Source: Falciphora oryzae
Lineage: Eukaryota; Ascomycota; Sordariomycetes; Magnaporthales; Magnaporthaceae
Length of the DNA: 64,000 bases
NCBI GenBank assembly: GCA_000733355.1
Contig: JNVV01000001.1
Location: forward strand, 2,006,423-2,070,422
Direction of reading: 5' to 3'
The notes beneath the pieces are model-generated. The model saw only the letters and a program-made list of their open reading frames with translations. It had not been told where the DNA came from and made no database searches. Shown here piece after piece: positions 12,487-22,217 of the stretch (its first letter is position 1; every line of letters begins with the position of its first letter). Position numbers and translations under genes: made by a program.

Positions 12487-15479
12487 TGTCTACCACGAAC
12501 GGTCCTGCATGAAAACATGCTGTTGTTGCCGTATATTCAAGGCGCTGCTGCCGCCTCTTTGCAGCCAGAAGCCGCACAACTACTCGAGATAGGCCACCTC
12601 TTCTGCCGACACTTGTTTTTTCTTTTTCGAGTCTCCATTTCCAGTCACGGCAGGCCATGTGGGGGCAGTGGCTTGCTGGAAGGGAAATGAACTCGGTGTT
12701 TTTGCGAATGACCTCAACTCCGTCTACTTTCCTAGGGTACCTATCTACATAACCAACATATATCGAGAAGCAGGTCACGTGTATGCATCGGGAGTTTCGG
12801 TCCAACTCCCGTCCGAGGACGAATCATGGGGGCTGGGGAGTTGATGCGGTGCATTGCAGGGTAATGTAACTTATGTACTATAATATACGAATGGCATGAA
12901 CTGGGTGGGAAAAAAACAGCATGCTCCTCTCGGCAGCATTACTTCTTCCGCTTCTTTATTATTTCTTTGATTCGATTCCGCCGGACGACCGTCGTTGGCG
13001 GGCAGACTCTAGGGGCGAGGTGGTTTTCTTTGCTTGTTTTGTAAAAGTTGCATGGTTCAGTTGTGGTTGATAGGCATTCAAAAGGGTTTGAGGCAAACCA
13101 GTCAGTCTCGTGCTATTAGCGTGAATACGAAGCCAAAAGCGACTCGTCGTAAAATACAGATAAGGGGTCGTCCACGACACAGGCTCGGACCTCGACGATA
13201 ATCAAGACGAGATCCCAACACCTAAGTATATAACCTGGACACCTTGGATGTGGCCAAATGGATATCATTCCCCAAGATGGTCTCGACTCGGGCGGGCAGC
13301 TGGGTTTTGAGTTGCAAAGGGATGCACAAAGCTGGGACAGCGGTGGTGCCGCCAAGGTCGAGCAAGGGTGTTTCGCTGCAAACCGCGCAAGCAAAAACCC
13401 GGGACGACAAAACTGCGGACCCTGGTTGCCCCGGGATCGTCGGTCGGTCGCTACATCATCGAATTCCTCAGTCCCCCAACGATGGAACAGGAGTCGGTTG
13501 GTTGGTGGGGCAGCAGTTCAATAGGCACCTAGTGGTGGTTGCCCGCCAACGCTGCCCTCTCAGTCCGGTATGCAACGACGGTGCCACTTGGGATCTAAAA
13601 AAACAAAAAGCGTCCGAGAAAGCCCACGTGAGCAGACCACTAACTGGTGGTGTGGTTGTGCAAAAAAGGGGACCAAGCCCCAGAAAACACTGCGGGATTA
13701 ATGCACCCATTAGCCGGCGGGCAGCTCAAGGCCTCGGGCGGGCAGAAGGAGAGGGAGACTGAGACAGTGCGGCTCGTCGGAGCTTTAGCCTTGTGTTGAT
13801 CCCCAGATACGGAACTTTGCACAGAGGTTGAGATTTATCCTTGGTCTGGCTGACTGCCCGCTCTGCGCACCCTTCACAATTGGGCCCCTCCATCCAAACC
13901 TAAAATTTCCATTACGCGACCAACGCTGCTGGCCAACCGGTCGCAGAAGCTTGTGTGCACTTACACCCCCAGCCTCCGGGTAATGGAAGCGCAGCATCCG
14001 TTTGCCTAGCCGCATGCACCATGTCTCTATACATGTTATAACAAGTGATACAAATAAGACAGGAAAAAAAAAAAGCTCGACGTCGACCAATACCCGACAC
14101 CATCACTGCCACCGGCCACTGATTCAGGACAAAGTCACCCCCAAAAGCAAGTGGAAAGCATCCCACAGTTAGCTCGAGTCGTGGAGCTGCTGTTTCCCTG
14201 CCCCGCCCTCTGAGCCGGGCCATCCAGGCTCTGTGCCTGCCTCCCTCTTCTTCCCCCTTGCCTCTCGCGCGTCCCGACCGCTGGCAACCCATCCCTTGCT
14301 TTACCATCGGCCCAACAACCCCACCCTTTCCTTTTTTTTCTTTTTTTTTTTTTTCTTTTGGTAAAGTGGACCAGCGCGGAATGCCTGGTCTGGACTTGGC
14401 GCCCCGTAGAAACACGCACAAAGTCCTCCGGGCGGCGGGGAGGGGCGATGGCGAGCTGCCAGCGCGTGCCGCCCTCTCACCTCTTGCTGCCTCTCTACCT
14501 AGCGTTGCGCCAATTATCATGGTTGGTGTGTATCTGTCTCTTGGAGGGGAGGAGGGTTGGTGCTCCAAGGGAGAGGGAGACAGGGCCTGGCGCTGATTGG
14601 GGATTGACATCAGACAGGTCAGCCTGGTTGGTGGCGGGACAGTCCCTCCATCTCATCCATGCATCATGGCCCATTCCAATTCCATTCCGATTAGGTGCAT
14701 CCATCCCACAAGAGCTCGGTCGTTTGCTCGCAATGGATCGAGGGCGGTGGCCAGCAGCAGCCTGCAGTCGTTGCATTTCATGCATGCATCAGTTGTTCCC
14801 TCTCTTTTTTTTCACATACCGCCTTTTAGACGCGGACCTGAGCCTCCCAACATGGCATATGTATCCATCCCCGACCTGCCATCCATCTCGAGTCTCTGCA
14901 TGAAGCGTGCATGTAGGTACATCTACACCGATTTGACCCCTGCCGGGTGCTGGGGCCTAGCGCGGGCAGGGGGCCAGAGTTTCCCAAAGTACCGCGGCCG
15001 TCGTGGCTCGCTGGGCTGCGCTGCGCAAGCCGCCATCCCAAGTACAAAATTCGAGGTGGGTGGTGGGTGGGTGGCTTGCCAAGGCAAAAAAGTCTCAGGG
15101 CGGGTCCCGTCCTGGCCAAACCTGAGATCCCTGCCAGTCGCCCAATAGCAACGCGGGTCCCGGAACACAGCTGACAAGTCCCCACCCGATGCTCCCCTTT
15201 GGGTGTGGCCTGCACGCCGCCCCTTCCCCCCTTCCCAGGCTTCGAAACACAAACAGAAGCCGCCTCCCTATTTTTTTTTTTTTTTTTCTTCTTGGTCGCA
15301 TAATCCGGGGTCTGGAGGATTTGCTTGGGAACATCATCTTTACTTTGAATTTTGACGGGATTTCGAGTCGCATAGAGCTGTATTAGTTGTTTTTGGTGTC
15401 TGCTTGGTTGCACTTTCTGCCTGCTGCTCTCGCCTGCCGTTCCGCCAATTTTTCTTTTTTTTCCTCGCCCGCCGTCATC
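12487..15479. other. Gene-free stretch between NOT1 and the GDS1-like gene
   Basis: About 3 kb. The first few hundred bases are probably the NOT1 3' untranslated region. The last kilobase or so is the promoter/leader of the next gene and contains T-rich tracts near 14333-14355 and 15271-15287. Open frames on both strands are short, overlapping and of biased composition; none shows a domain. Confidence 0.5.
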
Positions 15480-16874
15480 ATGTCTGCAGGATACAACACG
15501 AGAAAAGTGTCGCTCAGCCTGCCGAGTCTCGGTATCGCTCTGCCCGGCAACCACCACGCCGCCCGCCGCAACTCCCCCTCCACGGCCACCAGCACAACCG
15601 CCGCTCCGGCAAGGCCAGCCTCGGCGGCCGCTGCCACATCACCAAAATCGCAGCCCACCAACAAGAAGAGGAAGGCGTCCCACGATGGCGAGTCGCAAAG
15701 CCCGCGCCCCGCGTCGCAACCCAGGAAGCTTGCGCCGCCCCGGCCGCAAGCCTCAAAGCTCGAGCGCACGCCGCCGCCCTCGCCTACCGCCTCGGTCGAG
15801 ATGATGGACAGAGACGTGGTCGAGCCGAAACCCATAGATCTGGAATCCATCAACGACGACATCGTCGAGGCCGTCGTCCGCGTCCTGATCAGCCAGGGGA
15901 ACCGCCCTCACTTGGTCAAGGAGCTTGCCACCATCCTGATGCTGCAGCTCAGGATCGTCCAGCAGTAAGAACTCTCGCCTCGCCCGGCCTGTTCCTGCCA
16001 TGGGATTGGGCTGCCCCTGCCCCTCATGGCCAATATGCATGCGCTGACCAGTTGCGATCACCCCAGATCCGCAAACCCGTGCGCCATCATCTCGTCGAGG
16101 TTAGCGACCTTCCTGAAGCGCCCGTGTTGGACCGCTTCTTCGCCCTGTCCTCTAGCCAAGGAGCTTGAGACGGTGCACCCGAGGAGAACCTACTTCTACC
16201 TCACCACATGCCCGCACCCGCCGTTTTCCGATTCGACCGCCAGCACGCCAATAATCAAGCGCTCCTCCATCATCACGCCCTCTCTGTCGAGCGGCACTTC
16301 GGCATCCGAGGATGCCGACGACCTCGAGCGCCGGAGGGTCCTGAGCCCCTCGCCCGAGGTCGACCTGTCAGCACCCGAGTTTGACGACCTCGACGACGAC
16401 CTGCCCATGCCCACGACGCCGATCGGGTCGTTCTCGAGCAGGCTCCCGCCATCAAACTCCCGCTACCACCACCGCCACCACCCGCACTCGAGGCACCATC
16501 GCAGCGGGTCGCCACCACTAGAGAAGGACGAGAAGGAGTTCACGCAAACGGCCAACGTGCTGCAGCAGAAGAGGAAAGCTACTGGGCACCTCTTGGTCTC
16601 TGCACCAGCGGATTCGGTCGTCGACATCCCTTACAACAGCCGCGACGAGAACCTGTTCGGTGGCCTGCAGCCAAAGACCCTGTCCCCGACAGCGGGACAC
16701 CATATCATCAACTTTTCCATCACCAGCCCATCGATGAGGCCCTCGTTCGGTGTGAGCCTGAAGAGGGATGTCGAGGCTGATGGTTGGGCCCGACTCGACA
16801 GCATGCTAGAGTGGGACCGCAGTCCCGAGAACGTGGAGCTTGACGAGCTCGATGGGCTCCTGGTCGACTTCTAA
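15480..16874 (+). CDS. GDS1-like winged-helix protein
   Basis: Exons 15480-15964 and 16067-16874, 430 residues. The start is the first ATG in frame (MSAGYNTRK); translation further upstream in frame would need a TTG codon. The join reads RIVQ/QSANPCAII. The conserved core runs from DLESINDDIVEAV (about residue 120) through NRPHLVKELA, SANPCAIISSRL and CPLAKELETVHPRR to YFYLTT (about 237). This is the winged-helix region shared with yeast Gds1 and its filamentous relatives. The flanks are Ser/Pro-rich and disordered with a His-rich patch. Yeast GDS1 is linked genetically to nuclear control of mitochondrial function; the role here is inferred only from family. Probably a nuclear transcription-related protein. 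Confidence 0.8.
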
Positions 16875-18741
16875 ACAACCTCGACCATAGTTCCTCGCAC
16901 ATCAATCACGACCATCACCATCCCCAGTTGTAACATCTACCCCGCGCTCCGACACGTTGCTCCGCGGCTTCTCTTCTTCCCCTCCGTGCCGGGCCGGGAT
17001 TCAGACTCCCTGGTAGTTGGGTGTATGGCGCTGTATTTTCCTTGTTCTTTACGATTGTTTCTAATTACTGATGAAATGAGCCGTTGCTTATTTCGCGTTT
17101 ACGATGGGTCTGGGTCCGGGTCGGGTTCTCGGATTGCGGAAGTGGATTTGGGTGGTACGAATTTACGTGCATGCGGTTCTCATTTTTTTTTGTCTTGTCT
17201 CTTTTTGGATGACCTGCCCCTTCGATCTCTCCCCTCTCCCGTCGTTTGGGTTATGGCGTTCAGACGGCGTTGACGTTGGTCATGCCAAGTCTCGACTTTT
17301 CTGATACCACCTCCCTGTTGTCTTTTCTTGGCGCTTCTCTTTGCCGCGCTGTTGTAGCGCTCGGCAACTTCCTTGACTCGTGGGACCGCGTTGCAAACGC
17401 CCGACCGCTCTTGTGGTCAATCGGTTTTTTTTCGGGGACTTCTGTTTTCGGCTCGGTCGGGCCCTCTCGGGTGGGGGAAGAGCAAAAGCGAGAAGAGGGG
17501 GAAAAAAAAAAACAGAGAAAGCCCCCACGTTGCCAGGGGGCCGGCTTTGCTCTTCAGTGGCTTCTGGCGGCTCTCATTCACCTCGGGCCCATTCTCTAGA
17601 TTACTGGGATTTAAAAAAGAAAATTTGCGGAGCAGGCGGACAGAAGAAAATAAAAAAAACGGCGATGGGCAGCTCGGCGGCGGGACCTGGACGGGGCAAG
17701 TGGGACAAAACAAAAGGAAAAGGCGGGAAAAAGGCCGGTTGATACCTCTCACCTTACTCTCATTACACTGTACTACTATGGTCGTTTTGCTGGGTCGGCT
17801 AGAAGACAGCTTGTTTTTAGATGGGGTGGTCTTTGTAGATGAGGGGAGTAAGTCTAGAGCGTTGGCAATACATGATGACGTTGATAGCTCATGATGGCGT
17901 GATGATGCGTCGTGCCTTGTCGTTTGTGTCGGTGCCAGATTTGGGCCTCAGCTTCTATCGTGTGTGAAAAAAAAAAAAAAAAAAAAAAGCACGGAGCACA
18001 CCTTGTCGGAGAGATGATCGAGATCGAGCTGAGTTGTTTCTCGGTTAGGTCAAGGAAACGAGATGTATCCATTTTGGTACCGAGGCACGCGAGGCAAATG
18101 ACCAGGGGCCTTGCTTTGCTGCATGTCAACAAATAGGCCCAAAGGACAGCCAGATCTGGTCTAAACAGTAAAATTATAAATTACATTGGCATAATTGACG
18201 AGATATCTACAGCATGAGAAGCTATGTAAAAACCCGCGCGTCTGCTGATTTGTCTGGGGCCAGGGTTGCCGCAGCCTGTTGACGGGCAACATGGAGCATG
18301 GAGGCGTGCGTCCGAGGCACGAGCGTTTGATGTCGTGATGGTCGGCCAGCCGTGCCAGCCTGGGCGGCGGTGAAGCTCTCCCCCTGGAAAGCCCCACTTT
18401 CTCTCCACACTCGCTTTTTGCGACCCCTGAAAAACAGAAGCAGGGACTCAATTCAGCAGGGTCCCCAGTCTCAAGCCGAGCCTCAGCCGAGCCTCGAGTC
18501 CCCCAAGATAGCTCCCCCAGGCCGAAACGACAACAGTTGGCGGGCAGCACGCGAATGCAACAGCGAACTCGAAAAAAAAAAAAAGCCCTTACTCGTGCGG
18601 TACTGCGCCAGGATTTTCACCGAGGACCGCTTGTCCCTCAGTTCTCGGGTACGAGGCTGGTAGGCGATGAGGTGACGGCGTGTATTTTTTTTTTCCCCCT
18701 TCCTTCCCCCGCCCCCTTGCACGCACAAACAGCAAGGGACC
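16875..18741. other. Gene-free stretch between the GDS1-like and OMS1-like genes
   Basis: About 1.9 kb with several homopolymer tracts, including 22 A at 17967-17988 and shorter A runs near 18570. No open frame has domain features. It should contain the 3' end of the upstream gene and the promoter of the next. Confidence 0.5.
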
Positions 18742-20232
18742 ATGGTCTGGGCTCGGCTCCCTGTCGTCCGGGCCCCGGCGAGACTGCTCGGCCGCCCGGC
18801 CGCCCGGAGCCGGACTTGCGCCCGAGGCGTGCACGTGACCAGCCCGGCGTGCAAAAGCCAACCGGGCAAGCCCAAGGCTGCGCCACCAGTCAAGCAGCTG
18901 AAGCCGCAAACAAAGCCGCCGCGAAGGCCACCGGCGCCGGGCCAGGGGCCGAGCGGCAAGGAGGACAAGAGCGTTCCTCTTTCGGAGCTCGTGGAGAAGA
19001 GAGGCAAGGCGTTCATCGTCATGGTGATCGGCGGCACCTTGTTTATGGGCTACACCTCATACGTCGTCACCGTCTTCGTCAAGGCGTCGGGGTCATCACC
19101 GGAAAACAGCGGGGCCCTGGCGGCGGCACGGAACTACGAGGAGGAGCTGGCGGCGCGCGAGCCGGCGGCGCCGACGGGCCTGCCGCCGACCATCTCGCGC
19201 GCCACCGCGGCCGAGTTCGACGCGGGCCTGGACTGGCCCGAGTTCGTCATGGGTCACAAGCGGCTGCGCCGGCGCCTGGCCGCCGAGTGCAGGGGGGACG
19301 TGCTCGAGGTCGCCGTCGGCACCGGCCGCAACTTTGTCCACTACGACTGGGACGACATCGCCGACGTCGACCCCCACCTGCGCACCGTCCGGCGGCTCGA
19401 GAAGCGCGGCGGCGGGAGGGGCGCGAAGAAGGGCGATGCTGCTGGCGATGTCGAGATGGCGAGCTACACGGGGGTCGACGTCTCGGCTGACGTGCTGCAC
19501 CTCGCGCGCCGCCGCATCCGTGACCTCGTCCCGGGGATGAAGCACCATGTGCCCTCGGCCAGGCCCAAGGCCGAGGAGGCGGCGGGCGAGGAGCAGTTCA
19601 GGACCGCAGGGGTGGAGGAGGTCCTCAACATACAGGGCGGCAAGCTGCGGCTCGTGCGCGCTGACGTGCAGGACGGCCTGCCTCTGCCGGCGGCGCGTCC
19701 GCGGCGGCTAGAGCCTGGTCGGCAGCAGCAGCAGCAGCAACCCCAGACTACTAGCCCAGAGGCCTCATCTACAAAACCGGGCTTCTTTTCCTCCTTCTCG
19801 CGACAGTCAGGACAACAGCCGCCGCCCTTACCGGCAACCGCGCTCGAGGAGCCGACGCACTACGACGTGATCGTGCAGACCTTTGGCCTATGCAGCGTGG
19901 CATCGCCGAGCCGGCTGCTGGCCAACATGGCGGCCGTGCTCAAACCCGGGACGGGCCGGATCCTGCTGCTCGAGCACGGCCGCGGCGACTGGGGCTTCGT
20001 CAACGACACGCTCGATAGGCTGGCTCCCGGTCACTTTGCGCGCTTCGGCTGCTGGTGGAACCGTGACATCGAGCGCATCGTGCGCGACGCCGCGAAGACC
20101 GTCCCCGGGCTCGAGGTCGTCAGCATCAAGAGGCCGGGCGTCCTGCAGGCTGGGACTACGCTGCTCATCGAGCTCAGGGTCGCTGCTGATAAGAAGGTCG
20201 ATACGGGCAGCTCCGAGGCGGCTGGCAAGTAG
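18742..20232 (+). CDS. OMS1: OMS1-like mitochondrial methyltransferase
   Basis: Single exon, 496 residues. The N-terminus is Arg/Ala-rich with almost no acidic residues, as in a mitochondrial presequence (residues 1-35). One membrane segment follows at about 91-113 (FIVMVIGGTLFMGYTSYVV). The SAM-binding motif I is VLEVAVGTGRNF near residues 188-198. Later parts of the class I methyltransferase fold are seen at YDVIVQTFGLCSVAS and GTGRILLLEHGRG. This order matches OMS1, an inner-membrane methyltransferase-like protein whose yeast gene suppresses oxa1 defects. A poly-Gln/Ser/Pro insertion at about 330-370 splits the catalytic domain and is probably a surface loop. The substrate is unknown. Confidence 0.85.
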   Translation: MVWARLPVVRAPARLLGRPAARSRTCARGVHVTSPACKSQPGKPKAAPPVKQLKPQTKPPRRPPAPGQGPSGKEDKSVPLSELVEKRGKAFIVMVIGGTLFMGYTSYVVTVFVKASGSSPENSGALAAARNYEEELAAREPAAPTGLPPTISRATAAEFDAGLDWPEFVMGHKRLRRRLAAECRGDVLEVAVGTGRNFVHYDWDDIADVDPHLRTVRRLEKRGGGRGAKKGDAAGDVEMASYTGVDVSADVLHLARRRIRDLVPGMKHHVPSARPKAEEAAGEEQFRTAGVEEVLNIQGGKLRLVRADVQDGLPLPAARPRRLEPGRQQQQQQPQTTSPEASSTKPGFFSSFSRQSGQQPPPLPATALEEPTHYDVIVQTFGLCSVASPSRLLANMAAVLKPGTGRILLLEHGRGDWGFVNDTLDRLAPGHFARFGCWWNRDIERIVRDAAKTVPGLEVVSIKRPGVLQAGTTLLIELRVAADKKVDTGSSEAAGK

Positions 20233-20699
20233 GGAGTTTGCATGGTGCTCATGTTGATACTCCCGTGTTACTTCTATTTGACGTGTTTCATTAAAGGGGC
20301 CATTCAAGTTTCATGTTCCGTGCAACCGTTCTGCGGTCTCGAAATGCATCGCGGTCTTGGCGACAGAAGGGGCGGCGGGAGGGTGACATCTTCAATGTGT
20401 TCCCTACGGGAGCAAGTATGGAACATCAGCGTACAAACAGCGTCTCAACGGGAGCACCGCGTCACCCCAGAATGCGGGCAGCTGGGGACACGGGGATTCG
20501 GGCACCTGCGCCTTGCTAGTCGCACATGCACGCCTAAGCCCGAAGCTGCTGGAAGAGAAGTACACTGCTTCTTCCAGATTATCACACCACGGGCCTCTGT
20601 GCTAGATTACGATAGAATTTGTGTTTGTTTGTCCAGTCGACGAACTGACGATCCCCTCGTATGGTTTGAAAGTCCGTGGATCTTCCACTCATTGGCACC

Positions 20700-21965
20700 T
20701 CAGCTGAGGGTGCCGCCCCAAGGACCCAGGACGGCGATACGCTCCAGGTAGTCTGGGTTCAGCAGCGGGTTGTGCAGGTCGGCGATGGTGCTCATGCAGG
20801 CGGCGGCGGGATCGCCCGAAGCGTCGACCATGCCCATCCAGTACTCGTTGCCGGGGAAAGCGTTGCCGTCCCAGGCATAGCTCAGGACGAGCAGGCGCTT
20901 CGGCGACGCCGACGACGGCAGCTTGGCGGCCGGGTTCCGCTTCGAGAAGACGACGTCCACGCGGGCGCGCATCCCGGCCGCCACTATGGAGTCGCGCGCC
21001 GCGGCCGAGACCGTCTTGTCCATCCAGGCGAACTCTACCACGCCGACGCGGGCCCGGGCCGCCGGCGCCAGCCCCAGCAGCGCCGTCTCGAAGGCGGCCA
21101 CGAAGAGGTCCGGCTGCTTGTCGTTGATCTTCCACACGCCCAGCCCAAGCCCCACGACGTACACGTGGGCCTGGGCCTTGGCCTGGGCGGCGCGGTTGGC
21201 GGCCTCAGCGAGCAGCAGCTCGGCCGTGACGCGCACGCGGGCCTCGTACGCCCGCTCCGAGAAGCCCGGGTAGTTTGGGTCGTGGCTGGGCGCGAGCTCG
21301 CAGCCGAGGAACCTGCGGTAGGCGGCGCGCAGGGGCCCCGGCAGGAACTTGCTCCCGACGACCAGGTGGCAGTCCATGCGGTCCCTGCGCTCGAAGCGCG
21401 GCCCCACGAGCCCGACGATGACCCCCCGCGGCTCGAACGAGCCCGGCTTGCCGGGGACGCCGGCGTTGTCGCGCCCGCCGTCGTTGATGAAGTGGCTCGG
21501 CCCGCTGACGCCCAGCAGGCTGCCGAGCAGCATCTCGTCGTAGCTCAGGTAGTCGCGCAGGCGCAGGGCGTCGGCGCGGTCGCCCCTTTTCTCGGTGCCC
21601 TCGTCGGCGGTGCCCACGAGGTCCCAGGCGCGCGCGGCCACCATGAGGGACTCGCCGGTGCGCAGGACCGTGTCGTCGCGCGGGTTGAGGAAGGCTAGCG
21701 GCCGCTTGGCCAGCAGGCGCGCCACCTGGTCGCGCCAGGTCCAGCCGGCGTGGTAGAGCCCTTGCTCGGCGGCGCTGCCGCGCTCGCGCTTGAAGGCCAG
21801 GAAGTCCTCGACCAGCTGCGGGTACCGCGCGTGCACGATGACGCGCGTGCCCTGCGCGTCGGCCGCCACCGTCCCCGGGTCGAAGTTGACCGTGGCATTG
21901 GCGTGCGTCGGCCGGAGGCCGTTGAAGAAGTCGATGGTGGCCTGGGACACGGGTTGGGACGGCAT
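20700..21965 (-). CDS. DUF4804 family protein (possible ADP-ribose-related macrodomain-like fold)
   Basis: Single exon, 421 residues, convergent with the OMS1-like gene. The C-terminal block is the clearest family signature: SYAWDGNAFPGNEYW, then ASGDPAAACMSTIADLHNP. Other conserved-looking pieces are LVGPRFERRDRMD and VYVVGLGLGVWK. I recognise this as the DUF4804 family. From memory, that family also contains the Legionella effector MavL, reported as a macrodomain-like protein acting on ADP-ribosylated ubiquitin. If so, this fungal protein may bind or hydrolyse an ADP-ribose derivative; that is inference. No signal peptide or membrane segment is seen. Third-position GC is very high. It shares a 252-bp divergent promoter with the zinc-finger gene at 22218. 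Confidence 0.65.
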   Translation of the reverse strand: MPSQPVSQATIDFFNGLRPTHANATVNFDPGTVAADAQGTRVIVHARYPQLVEDFLAFKRERGSAAEQGLYHAGWTWRDQVARLLAKRPLAFLNPRDDTVLRTGESLMVAARAWDLVGTADEGTEKRGDRADALRLRDYLSYDEMLLGSLLGVSGPSHFINDGGRDNAGVPGKPGSFEPRGVIVGLVGPRFERRDRMDCHLVVGSKFLPGPLRAAYRRFLGCELAPSHDPNYPGFSERAYEARVRVTAELLLAEAANRAAQAKAQAHVYVVGLGLGVWKINDKQPDLFVAAFETALLGLAPAARARVGVVEFAWMDKTVSAAARDSIVAAGMRARVDVVFSKRNPAAKLPSSASPKRLLVLSYAWDGNAFPGNEYWMGMVDASGDPAAACMSTIADLHNPLLNPDYLERIAVLGPWGGTLS

Positions 21966-22217
21966 GGTTTTGCTGCGAGCGTGGAGAGCTTAGCATGCCC
22001 CTCTTTCGTCGGCACTTCTACCCAGGCAACCACAGAGACCAATGTGGCGCAGCTGGTGATTTCGGCCTCTTGGCCGCCATGCAGGCTGTGGATAACGTGA
22101 CTCCAAGTGCCCGCTCAGGCTGCATCTGCGCAGCCCATAATCGTGTTCGCTCGATATTCTCTGGCTCATCACACTCTGGGCAATGGACCGCAGCCACAAA
22201 ATATCCAATTCGGCAGG

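Noticed and set aside
14135..14610. Minus-strand frames upstream of the GDS1-like gene
   Set aside because: Lys/Arg-rich translation of a T-rich leader; no conserved features.
20676..21698. 340-codon plus-strand frame opposite the DUF4804 gene
   Set aside because: Mirror frame caused by very high third-position GC; the minus-strand frame has family motifs.
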